From Bartonella koehlerae C-29 (lineage in GTDB: Bacteria > Pseudomonadota > Alphaproteobacteria > Rhizobiales > Rhizobiaceae): DNA of 64,000 nt. The stretch covers positions 213,771-277,770 of the forward strand of contig NZ_KL407334.1 of the NCBI RefSeq assembly GCF_000706625.1, read 5' to 3'. The translations under genes and the position numbers were made by a program. Under the pieces are notes generated by a model that worked only from the letters and a program-made list of their open reading frames with translations, was not told the origin of the DNA and searched no databases. This document shows, in pieces, positions 9,183 through 19,784 of the stretch. How positions within the stretch are numbered: the stretch's first letter is position 1; each line of letters starts with the position of its first letter.

Positions 9183-10340
9183 TAAAAGCCATTATGCATC
9201 ACTCTCTTTACATTTATGAAAGAGAAAACTGGCGCTATCATTTCTCTTTGCCAACTCAAAATGTTGTGGCAACGCCTTACACGGAAACGGTTTATAAGGA
9301 GCATTTTTACACCCCCTTTCTTGAAGAATTTTTAACCACGTGCAACCCCATTTGTAACGTGCAAATGAATGGATTTTGATTACCTCACTATAGGAAGGTT
9401 AAAATGAGAGCACCATACGATATTCGGAGCTCTCATTCACGTTGTAAATAATATATTATCATTATAAATCTATGATTTGACTTATAAAAACAACCATAGC
9501 AAGGGTGCCTCATTAATCAGTAAACTTTATCAATCTTAATGATAGAAAAGAACTTGGCATTTTATTTTAAAAGAGATTACCAAACACGATGGGTTATAAA
9601 ACCATATCTGTGAGGATGAATACCACCATTTTTCAGGTTCAGCCTTATGTTTGCAAACCATAGAAAAATCAACATAAGAGAAAAACCCAACATAAGAAAA
9701 AGCATTGAGAGAAAACATTATAAAAAAGCAAGATAAAATTTGTTTTCGAAGTATCATGCTAGAGTGGATACCTTGGCCTAAGCTTTATGTTTTTTCTCAC
9801 TCTGAGAAGTTGTAGTACCCCCCCCTTCCCTATCTCAACTTATTAAAGTGGGCGAAAATCAAAAATACGGCTAAAGGCTCTGCTTCAAAGATACGAAAAG
9901 AAAGACCGAGATAGCAAAACGACACTTTTCTCCTTCTTTCCCACTCCCAACAGGCAAAGAGACAGAATGCTTGATAAAGACCTCTCCTCACTACGGCCGC
10001 TTATCGAAGACTAAACACCCTTTTTCATGATTTAATAGCACCTCATTTTGAGACGTTGACTTATGCCCCAATCTTTTTCTCACTTAAAAAGCAAATTGCA
10101 CACAGACTCACCCGCGCTTCAACTCTTATGCCTTAAATTCTCATGGCGAATCTCATGGCGAAATATAAAACATCCAGGACTCACCTTTAAAAGCAAAAAC
10201 ACTCTTATCCCTTAAAGATATAAGAACACCCCCTCACCACCAAACCTGAAAATTTAATATCCGTGATCTCCTAATAACACACTCTGACGTCACATGAGGT
10301 GACATCTCATATAAAGCACGCTCCTAAGCGGTCATCAAAC
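9183..10340. other. Relic-like stretch, no convincing gene
   Basis: The region holds a 61-residue frame (9194-9379, beginning MHHSLYIYERENW), followed 22 bp later by a strong AGGAAGG site and an ATG (9402) that opens only 15 codons. Together they look like the beginnings of two lost accessory genes. At 9446-9475 there is a short inverted match to the left end of the integrase leaders. A 12-bp tandem repeat (TCTCATGGCGAA twice) lies near 10139. I recognise no protein family here. Confidence 0.4.
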
Positions 10341-10493
10341 TTACGAAGACTTACGAGAACACCACCGCGCAATAGAATCAGTATCACCACGATGAATACC
10401 AAGATCATTGAGTTCATACGTTGAAAGACGATTTAAGGCGTTAACTGCCCGACGATACCGGCGCCACTTGCTATAAGAACGCAAAATATTCAT
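10341..10493 (-). CDS. DUF1127 small protein, 50 aa
   Basis: This very short gene reads from ATG at 10493 (GGGGAAAAGAT just upstream) to TAA at 10341. The product is a basic 50-residue protein: an Arg-rich first half (KWRRYRRAVNALNRLS) followed by YELNDLGIHRGDTDSIAR, the diagnostic DUF1127 signature of the form L.DLG(I/L)xR. In alphaproteobacteria such proteins are numerous and several affect stress responses, RNA turnover or phosphate and carbon metabolism, partly by binding RNA. It stands alone, with 289 bp to purH. Surrounding DNA is relic-like, yet this frame and its ribosome-binding site are intact. Specific role unknown. Confidence 0.8.
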   Translation of the reverse strand: MNILRSYSKWRRYRRAVNALNRLSTYELNDLGIHRGDTDSIARWCSRKSS

Positions 10494-10781
10494 ATCTTTT
10501 CCCCAACGTTACACCACAACTTGTAAGGTGCATTATAGAGCAAATAATAAAAAAGAGTTGTGCTATAAGGGCATAACTGTCATGCGTCTACAACACGATT
10601 GACAGCATCTTTATAGGAATATCAGCGGAAAGTAAGACTTTGGCTGTTGCTCGACTCGAAATAAATTTAATCAATATGGAAAATGTGAAGCGCTTATGCA
10701 AACGCGATCACATGCATTTTTCATGAAATTTATTGAAAACTCATCTTAGTTGAAAAGATCAATACCTTAAAAATAAAAGCA

Positions 10782-12398
10782 CTAATGACGAAAATGCCTT
10801 ACACCTGTAAAAACCATGGCTAACCCCTGAGCATCGGCTGCGGCAATCACTTCTTCATCACGCATTGATCCGCCAGGTTGAATAACTGCCGTAGCCCCTG
10901 CTTCAGCAACTGCCAACAAACCATCTGCAAAAGGAAAAAAGGCATCTGATGCAACAACGGATCCTTTAGTGAAAGATTCCGTTAAACCTGCTCTTTTTGC
11001 GCTTTCTTCAGCTTTACGTGCAGCAATTTTTGCTGAATCAATACGACTCATCTGTCCCGCACCAATCCCAACTGTTGCACTATTTTTTGCATAAACAATA
11101 GCATTTGATTTGACATGTTTCACCACACGAAAAGCAAATTGAAGATCACGCATTTCCTCTTGACTTGGTGCGCGCTTTGTCACCACTTGCAGCTTGAGAT
11201 CATCAACCACCACATTATCACGCGACTGCACTAAAATCCCGCCCGCAAGGGTTTTGGCAATAAGTCCTCCACACCGTGGATCAGGAACACCCCCTGTTAA
11301 CAGCAAACGAAGATTTTTTTTGCCTGAAATAATTTCACGTGCCTCCATTGTCGCATCAGGAGCAATAATCACTTCCGTGAAAATTTTGATAATCTCTCCT
11401 GCACATTCTGCATCAAGAGGTTGATTTAAAGCAATAATTCCACCAAATGCCGATACATTATCACACAGAAGAGCCTTCAAATAAGCTTCCTTTAAAGTCT
11501 GCCCTTCAGCAACCCCACAAGGATTAGCATGTTTAATAAGAGCAACGGCAGCAGTTTTTTGTGGATCAAATTCTGCCACAAGTTCAAATGCTGCATCTGT
11601 ATCATTCATATTGTTATAAGAGAGTGCTTTACCCTGCAAAATTTTGGCTGTTGCAACACCAAAACGTTTATCACCATTACGATAAAATGCCGCCTGTTGA
11701 TGCGGATTTTCCCCATAGCGCATGACATTTTCAAGATGACCAGAAAAACTCTGCCAAAAGGGTGCTTCAATTTTTAAATCTTTTGCAAACCACGCCGCTA
11801 TCGCTGCATCATAAGAAGCCGTGTGCGCATAAGCACGCATTGCTAACTGTTGTCGCATAGAAAAACTTAGACACCCATCATACTGCTTTAATTCAGAAAG
11901 AACCAAATCATAATCACCCACCGCTGTGATAACACCAGTATAAGCATGGTTCTTTGCTGCCGCGCGAATCATTGCCGGTCCACCAATATCAATATTTTCA
12001 AGAATTGTTTGTCCATCTGCGCTTGATTGAACAGTTCCTTCAAAAGGATAAAGATTGACCACAAGAAGATCGATTCCATGGATGCCATGCTGCTCCATAG
12101 CCACTGCGTGGCTAGGATTTTCTCTTACTCCTAGGAGAGCACCATGGATCAAAGGATGGAGTGTTTTGACGCGCCCATCCATTATTTCAGGAAATCCCGT
12201 AACTTCAGCAACATCTTTTACCGGTAAACCAGCAGCCTTTAAGGCTTTAGCTGTTCCTCCTGTCGAAATCAATTCAACACCGTAAGTGTGAAGCGCTTGT
12301 GCAAATGCAACCACACCCGTTTTATCAGACACAGAAAGCAGAACGCGACGGACCCGATGAAGATCAGGTATGGGAAAATTTTTTGCAACAACACCCAT
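10782..12398 (-). CDS. purH: Bifunctional AICAR formyltransferase / IMP cyclohydrolase
   Basis: PurH carries out the last two steps of de novo purine synthesis: formylation of AICAR with 10-formyl-tetrahydrofolate, then ring closure to IMP. From the ATG at 12398 it is 538 residues, the family length. The upstream in-frame ATG at 12455 would add 19 non-conserved residues, while AGGATTC precedes the chosen start. The N-terminal MGS-like cyclohydrolase domain ([34 protein letters not shown]) occupies about 20-160. The larger transformylase domain follows, with RYGENPHQ, the KHANPCG catalytic region, and [10 protein letters not shown]. Retention shows that purine synthesis survives here. It is last in a minus-strand series with the heparinase-like gene and rsmB, the usual Rhizobiales order. 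Confidence 0.97.
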   Translation of the reverse strand: MGVVAKNFPIPDLHRVRRVLLSVSDKTGVVAFAQALHTYGVELISTGGTAKALKAAGLPVKDVAEVTGFPEIMDGRVKTLHPLIHGALLGVRENPSHAVAMEQHGIHGIDLLVVNLYPFEGTVQSSADGQTILENIDIGGPAMIRAAAKNHAYTGVITAVGDYDLVLSELKQYDGCLSFSMRQQLAMRAYAHTASYDAAIAAWFAKDLKIEAPFWQSFSGHLENVMRYGENPHQQAAFYRNGDKRFGVATAKILQGKALSYNNMNDTDAAFELVAEFDPQKTAAVALIKHANPCGVAEGQTLKEAYLKALLCDNVSAFGGIIALNQPLDAECAGEIIKIFTEVIIAPDATMEAREIISGKKNLRLLLTGGVPDPRCGGLIAKTLAGGILVQSRDNVVVDDLKLQVVTKRAPSQEEMRDLQFAFRVVKHVKSNAIVYAKNSATVGIGAGQMSRIDSAKIAARKAEESAKRAGLTESFTKGSVVASDAFFPFADGLLAVAEAGATAVIQPGGSMRDEEVIAAADAQGLAMVFTGVRHFRH

Positions 12399-12566
12399 AA
12401 CAGGAATCCTAAAAATGAAATAGTTAAAACTCAAAAAAAACTGGCTTATATGCACAAAACCAATTTATACATTCATAGCACATGCTTTTAGCAAAATACA
12501 CAAAAAGGAAAGAATGCTTTTTTAAACACACTAAAGAACAATTCTTCACTTATATAAAGGAGCATA

Positions 12567-14273
12567 TCATTGCTCCAACGAACGACGGATAAAACGCCAA
12601 CGAACTTTTTCCTGAAATGCAGGACGAAAATATAAAACAATCTGTTGTGTGCGTTGCGGACCTGTTTGTTCAGCAAAATCAATCGAATCTTCAAGACAAA
12701 TATCAGCATCAGGTGATATGAAATACCACACTTGCTCATCCCTCACAGCTAAACGCACACGTTTACCATCATAATTGACTTCCACCTGCGGATGGAGATG
12801 AAACCGAACAGCAACATTATTTTGTTCTTTTTGAGCGTCTATATTTTTCTTTGAAAGCCCCTTTTGGGGGATAAAAAAGCGATCAAAACCCTCGATAATT
12901 TTCCCATTTTTTGCCAAAATAAGACCACGTTCATGAACAAGATTAAAAGATCGCACATAACCATTATGACTGGCAATAAAACCAGTTTTTTCTGAATCCT
13001 CTATACGACGCACTTTAACATCCGTTGGTCCCTCAAGCAAAAAAGAAGCACCATTTCTTTTTTTATGAAAAATACCCACCGAACAGTCATTAACTGTCGC
13101 TGTTGAATGTGCTGCGGTAACACGTCCTAAATGCCGATATTCTTCACGCCCATAAGAATGAACACCCGTATTGATAATAAAGCGGCTTCCCTGAGAAGAC
13201 ATTTCAAAAGACAAACATCCAGAACCAGCATGTTCTGAGGCAGAACGTGGTGGAAACTTTCCTGTATCTGCAAGCACCGTCGTTTGATTGGCTTGTAAAC
13301 GCTGAAATCCTGAATAACGTGCATAACTAAAAGGATGTCCTGCTGTTTCATCAAACTCTAAAAGTGTCGATAAGCGTTCCGATACAAGGGGGCCAACCCC
13401 ATTAAAATGGGCCAATGTTTGATCTTCATGGATAAAAAACCGTAAAGCCGGCAACATACGCTCAACAGAATCAATAAGAACACGCGGTGCCGTTTCATTG
13501 CTATGCACAAAAAGATGACGCAAAGACAATAAATCTGACAACAAATTCAGCAAAATGATAGGGCTACGAGAAATATGACCGCCATCAAACAAAATCTGAC
13601 GTGAAAGTTCTTTGATAAGAAAGGATTGTACCTTTTTTTTCACTGCTTCTGAAACAGGCAAAGCAAGAGATGCAAATGTTAAAGCTGCTGCTGCTTGTAA
13701 ACGTTGATCATTGTTTTCCATACTACAAATCGTTATACGTAAATAACGAAACTGGAAACCAAGTGCACGTAAAAAGCATTTTTCAAACCGCTCACTTGCC
13801 CCTTGTAACAACATTTTTGAATTACAAATCCACGAAATCAAACGCCGTGCCACAACCGGACGACTCCAAGCAACTCCCTTCACCTTCTTGCCCCATTGAT
13901 CAAGCCAATCTTCTAAAAGAGCGCGTGCATGTGCCGCTGCTAAATCACTCTCCGCTGCCGCCATATGACGCAACCAATGGAAATCATGCAGAGCTACCTC
14001 CCATTCCGACGTTGGTGGAACTAATGAAAAAGGAGAAACAGCACCAGAATAAACAATATGCCCCGCAAAAGGAAAACGACCATGATAAAATTCGTGCGCC
14101 ATCATCGGATCAGCTAAATGCAAATCAATGGGATGCGCTAAAATTTTATGGGGACGAAACCCCGAAAACCGCCAACGGAATAGTGGTCCAATCCATAAAC
14201 GCCGTATAAGTTGGTGTGCTCCATAAACAAAGTTCGCTGCCTTTATCTGAGAACCTTTTACCGCAATCGCCAC
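12567..14273 (-). CDS. Heparinase II/III family protein
   Basis: This 568-residue protein belongs to the heparinase II/III-like group. It has an N-terminal alpha/alpha toroid region (about 60-330) and a C-terminal beta-rich heparinase II/III domain. The latter starts around FEMSSQGSRFIINTG and includes GRVTAAHSTATVNDCSVG, with the HST segment typical of the family. Rhizobial members lie, as here, between rsmB and purH, and their polysaccharide substrate is not established. No signal peptide is obvious at the N-terminus, so secretion is uncertain. The gap to rsmB upstream is 64 bp, consistent with co-transcription. The role may be turnover of an uronic-acid-containing envelope or host glycan; this is inference. 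Confidence 0.85.
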   Translation of the reverse strand: MAIAVKGSQIKAANFVYGAHQLIRRLWIGPLFRWRFSGFRPHKILAHPIDLHLADPMMAHEFYHGRFPFAGHIVYSGAVSPFSLVPPTSEWEVALHDFHWLRHMAAAESDLAAAHARALLEDWLDQWGKKVKGVAWSRPVVARRLISWICNSKMLLQGASERFEKCFLRALGFQFRYLRITICSMENNDQRLQAAAALTFASLALPVSEAVKKKVQSFLIKELSRQILFDGGHISRSPIILLNLLSDLLSLRHLFVHSNETAPRVLIDSVERMLPALRFFIHEDQTLAHFNGVGPLVSERLSTLLEFDETAGHPFSYARYSGFQRLQANQTTVLADTGKFPPRSASEHAGSGCLSFEMSSQGSRFIINTGVHSYGREEYRHLGRVTAAHSTATVNDCSVGIFHKKRNGASFLLEGPTDVKVRRIEDSEKTGFIASHNGYVRSFNLVHERGLILAKNGKIIEGFDRFFIPQKGLSKKNIDAQKEQNNVAVRFHLHPQVEVNYDGKRVRLAVRDEQVWYFISPDADICLEDSIDFAEQTGPQRTQQIVLYFRPAFQEKVRWRFIRRSLEQ

Positions 14274-14337
14274 AACCTTATCTCCATTTGTGCTGAATTA
14301 AGCACAATTTCAACCATTTTAGTAAATGAACTGTTAA

Positions 14338-15681
14338 TTAAGCCACTTTTCGCAAGCGCGCTGCAAAAAAACCATCCATTCCTAAAAAGATATTTTTTTC
14401 GGCGTTAAAATCTTCATGACAGCAATCAGCAGGCGTTGTGCGCAAAATGCCCTCAACAGAGAGCAAATGTGCCATAACACCCATTTCTTCTGCACAAATA
14501 GGCTCTAAAACAATGTCACCACGTTCTGATAAAATTCTTGCAATGAGATCTTCTCCTTCTTCTTTTGCCAAGGAACAATTAGAAAAAACAATGCGCCCTT
14601 CCTTCTTTAGCAAAGCAATAGCTGCGACAAGTAAATCATATTGCAACGCCGCTAATTTGGCGACATCATTCATCGATTTCGTCCATAAAATATCGGGATG
14701 ACGACGTATCGTTCCTGTAGAAGAACAAGGAGCATCAAGAAGCACAGCATCAAAAAGCTGCTTAGGATGAAAATTTTTCACATCCCCCTCACAACAGCGA
14801 ACTGAAAAATGAAGTCGCTCCATATTTGCCTTCAAGCGTTTTAATCGATTAGCAGAGAGTTCAATTGCTGTCACCTCAGCCCCTTGCAAAGCCAGTTGTG
14901 CTGTTTTTCCTCCGGGGCTTGCACAAAGATCAGCAACCTGTTTACCATGAATATTTCCAAGTAAACAAGCAGGCAATGCTGCAGCAAAATCTTGAATCCA
15001 CCAAGCCCCTTCCATATAGCCTGGTAATTCAGAAACAGAACCCTCTAAACGGCTCAGCCTAACCGAACCATTGGGCAAAACAACACCCCCCAACCGTTCT
15101 GCCCATCCATGACTATCAGACTTAACTGTCAAATCAAGAGGAGGTGGAACACTTTGAATTTCTAAAATCTGATCAGCTTTTTCTTTTCCATAAGTTGATA
15201 CTAAAAGCTGTCCAAACCATAGCGGAACAGCTTCAATATGAGGAGCTTTCTGGCGTAAAAATACCGCCCCACGTGCAACATTGCGTAAAAGAGCATTCAC
15301 CACTCCTGAAAAACGGCTCATACGCGGATCAAGTTTCGCCACACGCACAGCTAAATCAATAGCCGCATGATCAGGAATATCAAGGTAAAGAATTTGCGCC
15401 ACACTGATATGCAAAAGATGCTGAAGTGAAAGTGCTTGTGAAGGCAAAGGTCGCTTCAAAAAGCGCCCTAAAGCATCTATAATCTGCCCCCGATGCCGCA
15501 ACGCCGCTGCCAAAATAGCGCGACACAACAAACGATCTCGCTGTGAAAGCCCTAAATATTGTGGATGTCCATAGTCATTATCCGTCAAACCAGAAAGAGA
15601 AGCCTTCTTATCAAGCACCACCCCTAAAAGACGAACAGATACTTGCCGAACAACTAATCCCGGAACATTTTTTGCGGACAT
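14338..15681 (-). CDS. rsmB: 16S rRNA (cytosine-C5) methyltransferase, RsmB/Sun family
   Basis: The product is 447 residues from the ATG at 15681; a TTG eight codons upstream is possible but weaker. The N-terminal NusB-like helical domain (to about residue 145, with RFSGVVNALLRN) is followed by a Rossmann methyltransferase domain. This has the SAM-binding motif DLCASPGGKTAQLA, the catalytic DAPCSSTGT cysteine motif, and FSNCSLAKEEGE, where the usual YSTCS-type second cysteine is also present. The family methylates C967 of 16S rRNA. It is upstream of the heparinase-like gene and purH on the same strand and 59 bp after htpX. Confidence 0.93.
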   Translation of the reverse strand: MSAKNVPGLVVRQVSVRLLGVVLDKKASLSGLTDNDYGHPQYLGLSQRDRLLCRAILAAALRHRGQIIDALGRFLKRPLPSQALSLQHLLHISVAQILYLDIPDHAAIDLAVRVAKLDPRMSRFSGVVNALLRNVARGAVFLRQKAPHIEAVPLWFGQLLVSTYGKEKADQILEIQSVPPPLDLTVKSDSHGWAERLGGVVLPNGSVRLSRLEGSVSELPGYMEGAWWIQDFAAALPACLLGNIHGKQVADLCASPGGKTAQLALQGAEVTAIELSANRLKRLKANMERLHFSVRCCEGDVKNFHPKQLFDAVLLDAPCSSTGTIRRHPDILWTKSMNDVAKLAALQYDLLVAAIALLKKEGRIVFSNCSLAKEEGEDLIARILSERGDIVLEPICAEEMGVMAHLLSVEGILRTTPADCCHEDFNAEKNIFLGMDGFFAARLRKVA

Positions 15682-15740
15682 AGGCCCCGCTTTCCTGTGT
15701 TTCAAAATAACACCTTTATGCCTCTATCCCATGAAGAACT

Positions 15741-16778
15741 TTATGATCGAGGTCTCTTTGAACCTTCATAACGAAGCCAAGAAGGGCGTTTTTTAACACG
15801 CTGAACAGTACCCTTTTCATTAAAGACATTTGTTTGCGCACCCGAATTTAAATTTCTAAAATCACTGTTTTTTTTATGTAAACCACCTTTTCCATTCCAT
15901 CCCATATTTTCCACTGTTGTTCCTTTCATCTCTTCTGCTTGCCGACGAAGAGCAGCAATACGATTTGCTGTTGCGGGATGGGTAGAAAAAAGGCTATCGG
16001 TCCCTTCACCACACAAAGGATTTATAATAAACATATGTGCTGTTGCCGGATTATGTTCTGCCTCTTCATTGTATACCATATGCCCACCGCCTGCAATTTT
16101 ACTCAATGCCGAAGCCAACCATAAAGGATTACCGCATATTTCAGCCCCTCGCTTATCAGCAGCATATTCACGAGTACGACTAATGGCCATTTGCACCAGC
16201 ATTGCAGCAAAAGGTGCCACAAACATGGCAATAAGCCCCCCGATAGCCCCAGCACTATGAGAATTTTCAGAAGAATGACGCTGTCCCCCCATAAAAAAAG
16301 CGAAATTACCAAGCATTGAAATTGCCCCGGCAATCGTTGCAGTCAAGGTCATCGTTAACGTATCACGATGCTCAATATGTGCAAGCTCATGCGCCATCAC
16401 TCCAGCCACTTCTTCTGCACTCAACTGGTTTAACAATCCAGTACTTGCAGCAACAGCTGCATTCTGAGGATTACGTCCCGTAGCAAAAGCATTTGGCTGT
16501 GCATTATCAATAATATAAACTTTTGGTTGAGGAAGAGATGCTCTTTGCGCTAAATCGCTTACAATCTTATAATAAACGGGAGACGAATATTGATCGACTT
16601 CGCGCGCACCATACATACGGAGAACAATCTTATCTGAATTCCAATAAGAAAAAAAGTTTAAGCCACCAGCCATCAAAAGTGCGATGACCACGCCATTGCT
16701 TCCACCAACCAGATAACCAACTCCCATGAAAAGAGCAGTCATAAAAGCCAACAGCATTGCTGTACGCATTATGTTCAT
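15741..16778 (-). CDS. htpX: Membrane zinc metalloprotease HtpX
   Basis: HtpX is an M48-family inner-membrane protease that degrades damaged membrane proteins, complementing FtsH. The 345-residue product has two hydrophobic N-terminal segments (about 5-45), the zinc-binding HELAH at 130-134, two further membrane segments (around 145-200), and the downstream acidic ligand region ([16 protein letters not shown]). The C-terminal tail beyond about 290 is hydrophilic and variable. GGAG lies about ten bases upstream of the ATG at 16778, supporting the [10 protein letters not shown] start. It is the first gene of the minus-strand htpX-rsmB-heparinase-purH series and is divergent from the small gene at 16862. 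Confidence 0.95.
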   Translation of the reverse strand: MNIMRTAMLLAFMTALFMGVGYLVGGSNGVVIALLMAGGLNFFSYWNSDKIVLRMYGAREVDQYSSPVYYKIVSDLAQRASLPQPKVYIIDNAQPNAFATGRNPQNAAVAASTGLLNQLSAEEVAGVMAHELAHIEHRDTLTMTLTATIAGAISMLGNFAFFMGGQRHSSENSHSAGAIGGLIAMFVAPFAAMLVQMAISRTREYAADKRGAEICGNPLWLASALSKIAGGGHMVYNEEAEHNPATAHMFIINPLCGEGTDSLFSTHPATANRIAALRRQAEEMKGTTVENMGWNGKGGLHKKNSDFRNLNSGAQTNVFNEKGTVQRVKKRPSWLRYEGSKRPRS

Positions 16779-16861
16779 GACTCAAAAACTCCATGCTAAA
16801 ATACTATTAATATTATATGATGGGGTTTTCTTTTTACTTCTTCAATGAAAAAAGGTATAAA

Positions 16862-17077
16862 ATGGATAAAAAAGACTATAAGATAAATAAACAAAATGCA
16901 ACTGCTACTAAACAACAGCTCCTTTCTCCAGCAGCACAACGTGCCCTAAACGAAGCTGAAGAAAGACGAAAACATGAAACAAATGAAGAAAAACTTTTAG
17001 AAAACGGAGGACGTGGCGGCAAAGACCCCTCACGCTATGGAGACTGGGAAATCAAAGGCCGCGCCATTGACTTTTAA
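16862..17077 (+). CDS. DUF1674 / SDHAF4-like small protein
   Basis: This 71-residue protein carries the DUF1674 signature at its C-terminus: NGGRGGKDPSRYGDWEIKG then RAIDF. The eukaryotic homologue SDHAF4 helps insert FAD into the succinate dehydrogenase flavoprotein; bacterial members probably do the same. I start it at the ATG at 16862, because the 15 residues encoded from an upstream ATG at 16817 are hydrophobic and unlike the family, and AAAAAGGT lies just before 16862. The N-terminal part is Lys/Gln-rich and disordered. It is divergent from htpX. Confidence 0.85.
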   Translation: MDKKDYKINKQNATATKQQLLSPAAQRALNEAEERRKHETNEEKLLENGGRGGKDPSRYGDWEIKGRAIDF

Positions 17078-17285
17078 AAGACTCACATTGATTTAAAAAA
17101 TCATACACCCTTCATAAAGAGAAGCAGTTTTTGACAAACAAAAACCGAGAACAATCGTTCTTTGATATAAAATCTTACAAGACCAATATATAATAAATAA
17201 AGACAAGCCCTTAGAGAAAACACGTGCAGCAGCAAAAATCCACCATGCTACAGAGATTATAAAAATTAAATCCACAGCATAACTT

Positions 17286-17322
17286 CTAAAAAATGCATGT
17301 TGATTTAAAAAAATCAACATGC
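17286..17322 (-). terminator. Intrinsic terminator downstream of rpsP
   Basis: GCATGTTGATTT (17295-17306) and AAATCAACATGC (17311-17322) form a perfect 12-bp stem with a four-base loop. Read on the minus strand it is followed at once by a run of T residues. It lies about 100 bases after the rpsP stop, in a 347-bp gap that otherwise holds nothing recognisable. Confidence 0.78.
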
Positions 17323-17424
17323 TCCTTTAAAGAGGATCCATTTTTTTGTCTGTTAAAAACAGATAATACTTGCTCTTCTCTAATAAAAGCTTTAACGGCA
17401 AAGCTGATTATGTTTTAAGAATAA

Positions 17425-17808
17425 TCATACCTCTTCTGAGATAGGAGCAGATTCCGCTTTAGCCGCAGCCGCTTCTTCAGCAGCTTGCTTTGCTGCCGCT
17501 ATGCGTTCTTGTGCTTTTTTTCCTGGTTCACCTTTATGTGGGTTGTTGCGGGTTGGACGTTTTTTTAATCCAGCAGCATCCAAAAACCGCAAAACGCGAT
17601 CTGTTGGCTGTGCCCCTTGACCAAGCCAATATTGAATACGTTCTTCATTCAACTTCACACGTGGTCCATCTTTAGGCAACATCGGATCCCATGTACCAAC
17701 ACGCTCAAGAAACCGCCCATCGCGCGGACTACGAGCATCCGCAACGATAATATGATAATAAGGACGCTTTTTTGAGCCTCCACGGGACAAACGAATTTTC
17801 AATGCCAT
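17425..17808 (-). CDS. rpsP: 30S ribosomal protein S16
   Basis: S16 is a primary component of the small ribosomal subunit. The sequence starts [18 protein letters not shown], the family signature, and includes the [10 protein letters not shown] segment. At 127 residues it has the extended Ala/Glu/Lys-rich C-terminal tail seen in alphaproteobacteria. It follows the chorismate mutase gene by 16 bp and ffh before that, so ffh, the mutase and rpsP are probably one operon. rimM and trmD, often next, are not here; a strong terminator follows instead. Confidence 0.97.
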   Translation of the reverse strand: MALKIRLSRGGSKKRPYYHIIVADARSPRDGRFLERVGTWDPMLPKDGPRVKLNEERIQYWLGQGAQPTDRVLRFLDAAGLKKRPTRNNPHKGEPGKKAQERIAAAKQAAEEAAAAKAESAPISEEV

Positions 17809-17824
17809 ATTTTATCTCCTATTG

Positions 17825-18157
17825 TCAGCTCTGGCTTTCGTTTAAATTTTCTTTGTTTATTTTTTGCTTTTCAGCAATGACTTCATGCTGATGCACAACT
17901 TCTTTAATAATAAATTTTAAAAATTTCTCAGCAAAATCAGGATCAAAATGCGTGTCTACAGCTAATTGCCGCAAACGCTTTATCTGATGTTGCTCACGCA
18001 GAGGATCTACCGCCGGCAAATTATAACGGGCTTTTAAGCGCCCAATTGCCTGTGTACAACGAAACCGTTCTGCTAAAATATGAATTAACGTGACATCAAA
18101 ATTATCAATAGACTGTCGTAAATACGCCAATTCACTCAATATTTTTTCCTGCATCAC
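17825..18157 (-). CDS. Chorismate mutase, AroQ type
   Basis: This 110-residue all-helical protein converts chorismate to prephenate, the branch step to phenylalanine and tyrosine. Typical AroQ features are the opening helix (LRQSIDNFDVTLIHILAERF), the basic RFRCTQAIGRLK segment, DPLREQHQIKRL, and a third helix ending IIKEVVHQHE. It sits between ffh and rpsP, as in other Rhizobiales, with 21 and 16 bp spacings. The prephenate-using tyrA gene is also in this window, at 45.4 kb. Confidence 0.92.
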   Translation of the reverse strand: MMQEKILSELAYLRQSIDNFDVTLIHILAERFRCTQAIGRLKARYNLPAVDPLREQHQIKRLRQLAVDTHFDPDFAEKFLKFIIKEVVHQHEVIAEKQKINKENLNESQS

Positions 18158-18178
18158 ACTTCCTTCCCTCTTTGCATC

Positions 18179-19750
18179 TTATTTTTTCTTGGAATGCTGA
18201 GGAAAATTTACCCCTCTATCGGCAGGACCATTGGAAAAACCAGGAAATGTAGGCCCACGCCCTGGAAGACCGGGTAATACATTTCCTCCATGACCACTTT
18301 CTATCTGCTTTTGAAATTTTGAAAGTTGCTTTGGATCAAACCCCGATAAATCAGGCAGAGCTCCAGATTCTCCACCCAAAGCTCCAATTCCCCCAAGCCC
18401 CATTTTAGATCCAAGTGCTCCAAACATTTTCCCCATTAAACCGCTTTTTCCCTTACCTCCTATGGCTTTCACCATATCCGCCATTTGACGATGCATCTTC
18501 AAAAGCTTATTAATATCAGCAGCACTTGTCCCAGAGCCTTTAGCGATTCGTTGTTTACGACTATGCTTCAACAGCTCTGGATTAGCGCGCTCTAAGGGCG
18601 TCATTGACGAAATAATAGCCAATTGACGATTAAATAAACTGTCATTAAGACCGGCAGCAGCAATTTGATCTTTTACCTTCCCCAAACCGGGCAACATTCC
18701 CATAATGCCCCCCATCCCACCAAGCTTTTTCATTTTTTGCAATTGATCTGCGAGATCATCAAGATCAAATTTTCCGGCTTGCATCTTTTTTGCAAAAGCA
18801 GCTGCATTCTCATGATCCATTGTTTCAGCAGCTTTTTCCACCAAAGAAACAACATCACCCATTCCAAGAATACGATCAGCAATACGAGTAGGATGAAATT
18901 CTTCTAAATCGTCTATTTTTTCCCCAATCCCGATTGCTTTTATCGGCCTCCCAGTCACAGCACGCATTGAAAGTGCTGCTCCACCGCGTCCATCACTATC
19001 CATACGTGTTAAAATAATTCCTGTAATTCCAACACGTTCATCAAAAGAACGTGCCAGATGGACAGCATCCTGACCAGTAAGACTATCAGCAACCAACATA
19101 ATTTCATGAGGACGGGAACAAGCTTTAATTTCAGCCAATTCAAGCATCAAAGCTTCATCAATATGATTACGCCCTGCTGTATCAAGAAGCAGCACATCAT
19201 AACCGCTGAGTTTAGCTGCCTGTAGCGCACGTCTTGCGATATCGACGGGAGACTGTCCTGCAATAATGGGCAAACTTGCAAGTTTTGCTTGTTCTCCTAA
19301 TTGACGCAGTTGTTCCTGTGCTGCAGGACGGCGTGTATCTAACGATGCCATAAGAACTTTTTTATTGTGCTTATGGATTAAACGCTTTGCTAATTTTGCT
19401 GTTGTTGTTGTTTTTCCAGAACCTTGTAAACCAATCATCATGATAACAACAGGTGCTGGTGCATTGAGATCACTCAGAGTACCTTCATTTCCAAGCACAT
19501 GAACCAATTCGTCATGAACAATCTTAACAACCATCTGTCCAGGTTTAATTGATTTAACAATTGCGGACCCAACAGCTTTTTCACGAACCCTATCAGTGAA
19601 AGAACGTGCGACATCAAGTGCAACATCGGCCTCTAATAAAGCGCGACGAATTTCGCGCAGTGCTGCTGCTACATCCTGATCCGACAAAGCACCACGTCCT
19701 GTCAAATGAGACAGGATAGAGCCAAGGCGCTCTTGTAAGGATTCAAACAT
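18179..19750 (-). CDS. ffh: Signal recognition particle protein Ffh
   Basis: Ffh binds signal sequences on ribosome-nascent chains and delivers them with 4.5S RNA to FtsY. The 523-residue protein has the helical N domain (1-85), the GTPase G domain with P-loop GLQGSGKTT at 107-115, the DTRRPAA and DTAGR motifs, and TRMDSDGRGG. A methionine-rich M domain binds signal peptide and RNA (from about 300; note GGMGGIMGMLPGLGKVK), and a Gly/Met-rich tail closes the protein. It starts at the ATG at 19750, preceded by GAGGTAA. A structured, non-coding leader lies directly upstream. It heads the probable ffh-chorismate mutase-rpsP operon. Confidence 0.97.
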   Translation of the reverse strand: MFESLQERLGSILSHLTGRGALSDQDVAAALREIRRALLEADVALDVARSFTDRVREKAVGSAIVKSIKPGQMVVKIVHDELVHVLGNEGTLSDLNAPAPVVIMMIGLQGSGKTTTTAKLAKRLIHKHNKKVLMASLDTRRPAAQEQLRQLGEQAKLASLPIIAGQSPVDIARRALQAAKLSGYDVLLLDTAGRNHIDEALMLELAEIKACSRPHEIMLVADSLTGQDAVHLARSFDERVGITGIILTRMDSDGRGGAALSMRAVTGRPIKAIGIGEKIDDLEEFHPTRIADRILGMGDVVSLVEKAAETMDHENAAAFAKKMQAGKFDLDDLADQLQKMKKLGGMGGIMGMLPGLGKVKDQIAAAGLNDSLFNRQLAIISSMTPLERANPELLKHSRKQRIAKGSGTSAADINKLLKMHRQMADMVKAIGGKGKSGLMGKMFGALGSKMGLGGIGALGGESGALPDLSGFDPKQLSKFQKQIESGHGGNVLPGLPGRGPTFPGFSNGPADRGVNFPQHSKKK

Positions 19751-19784
19751 TATTTACCTCATTGCTACATAACAAACAAACCAA

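Noticed and set aside
10139-10162. 12-bp tandem duplication (TCTCATGGCGAA twice)
   Set aside because: Only two units, in relic DNA; most likely replication slippage.
13670-14209. 179-codon plus-strand frame
   Set aside because: It lies entirely inside the heparinase-like gene on the other strand, has no ribosome-binding site and no family character.
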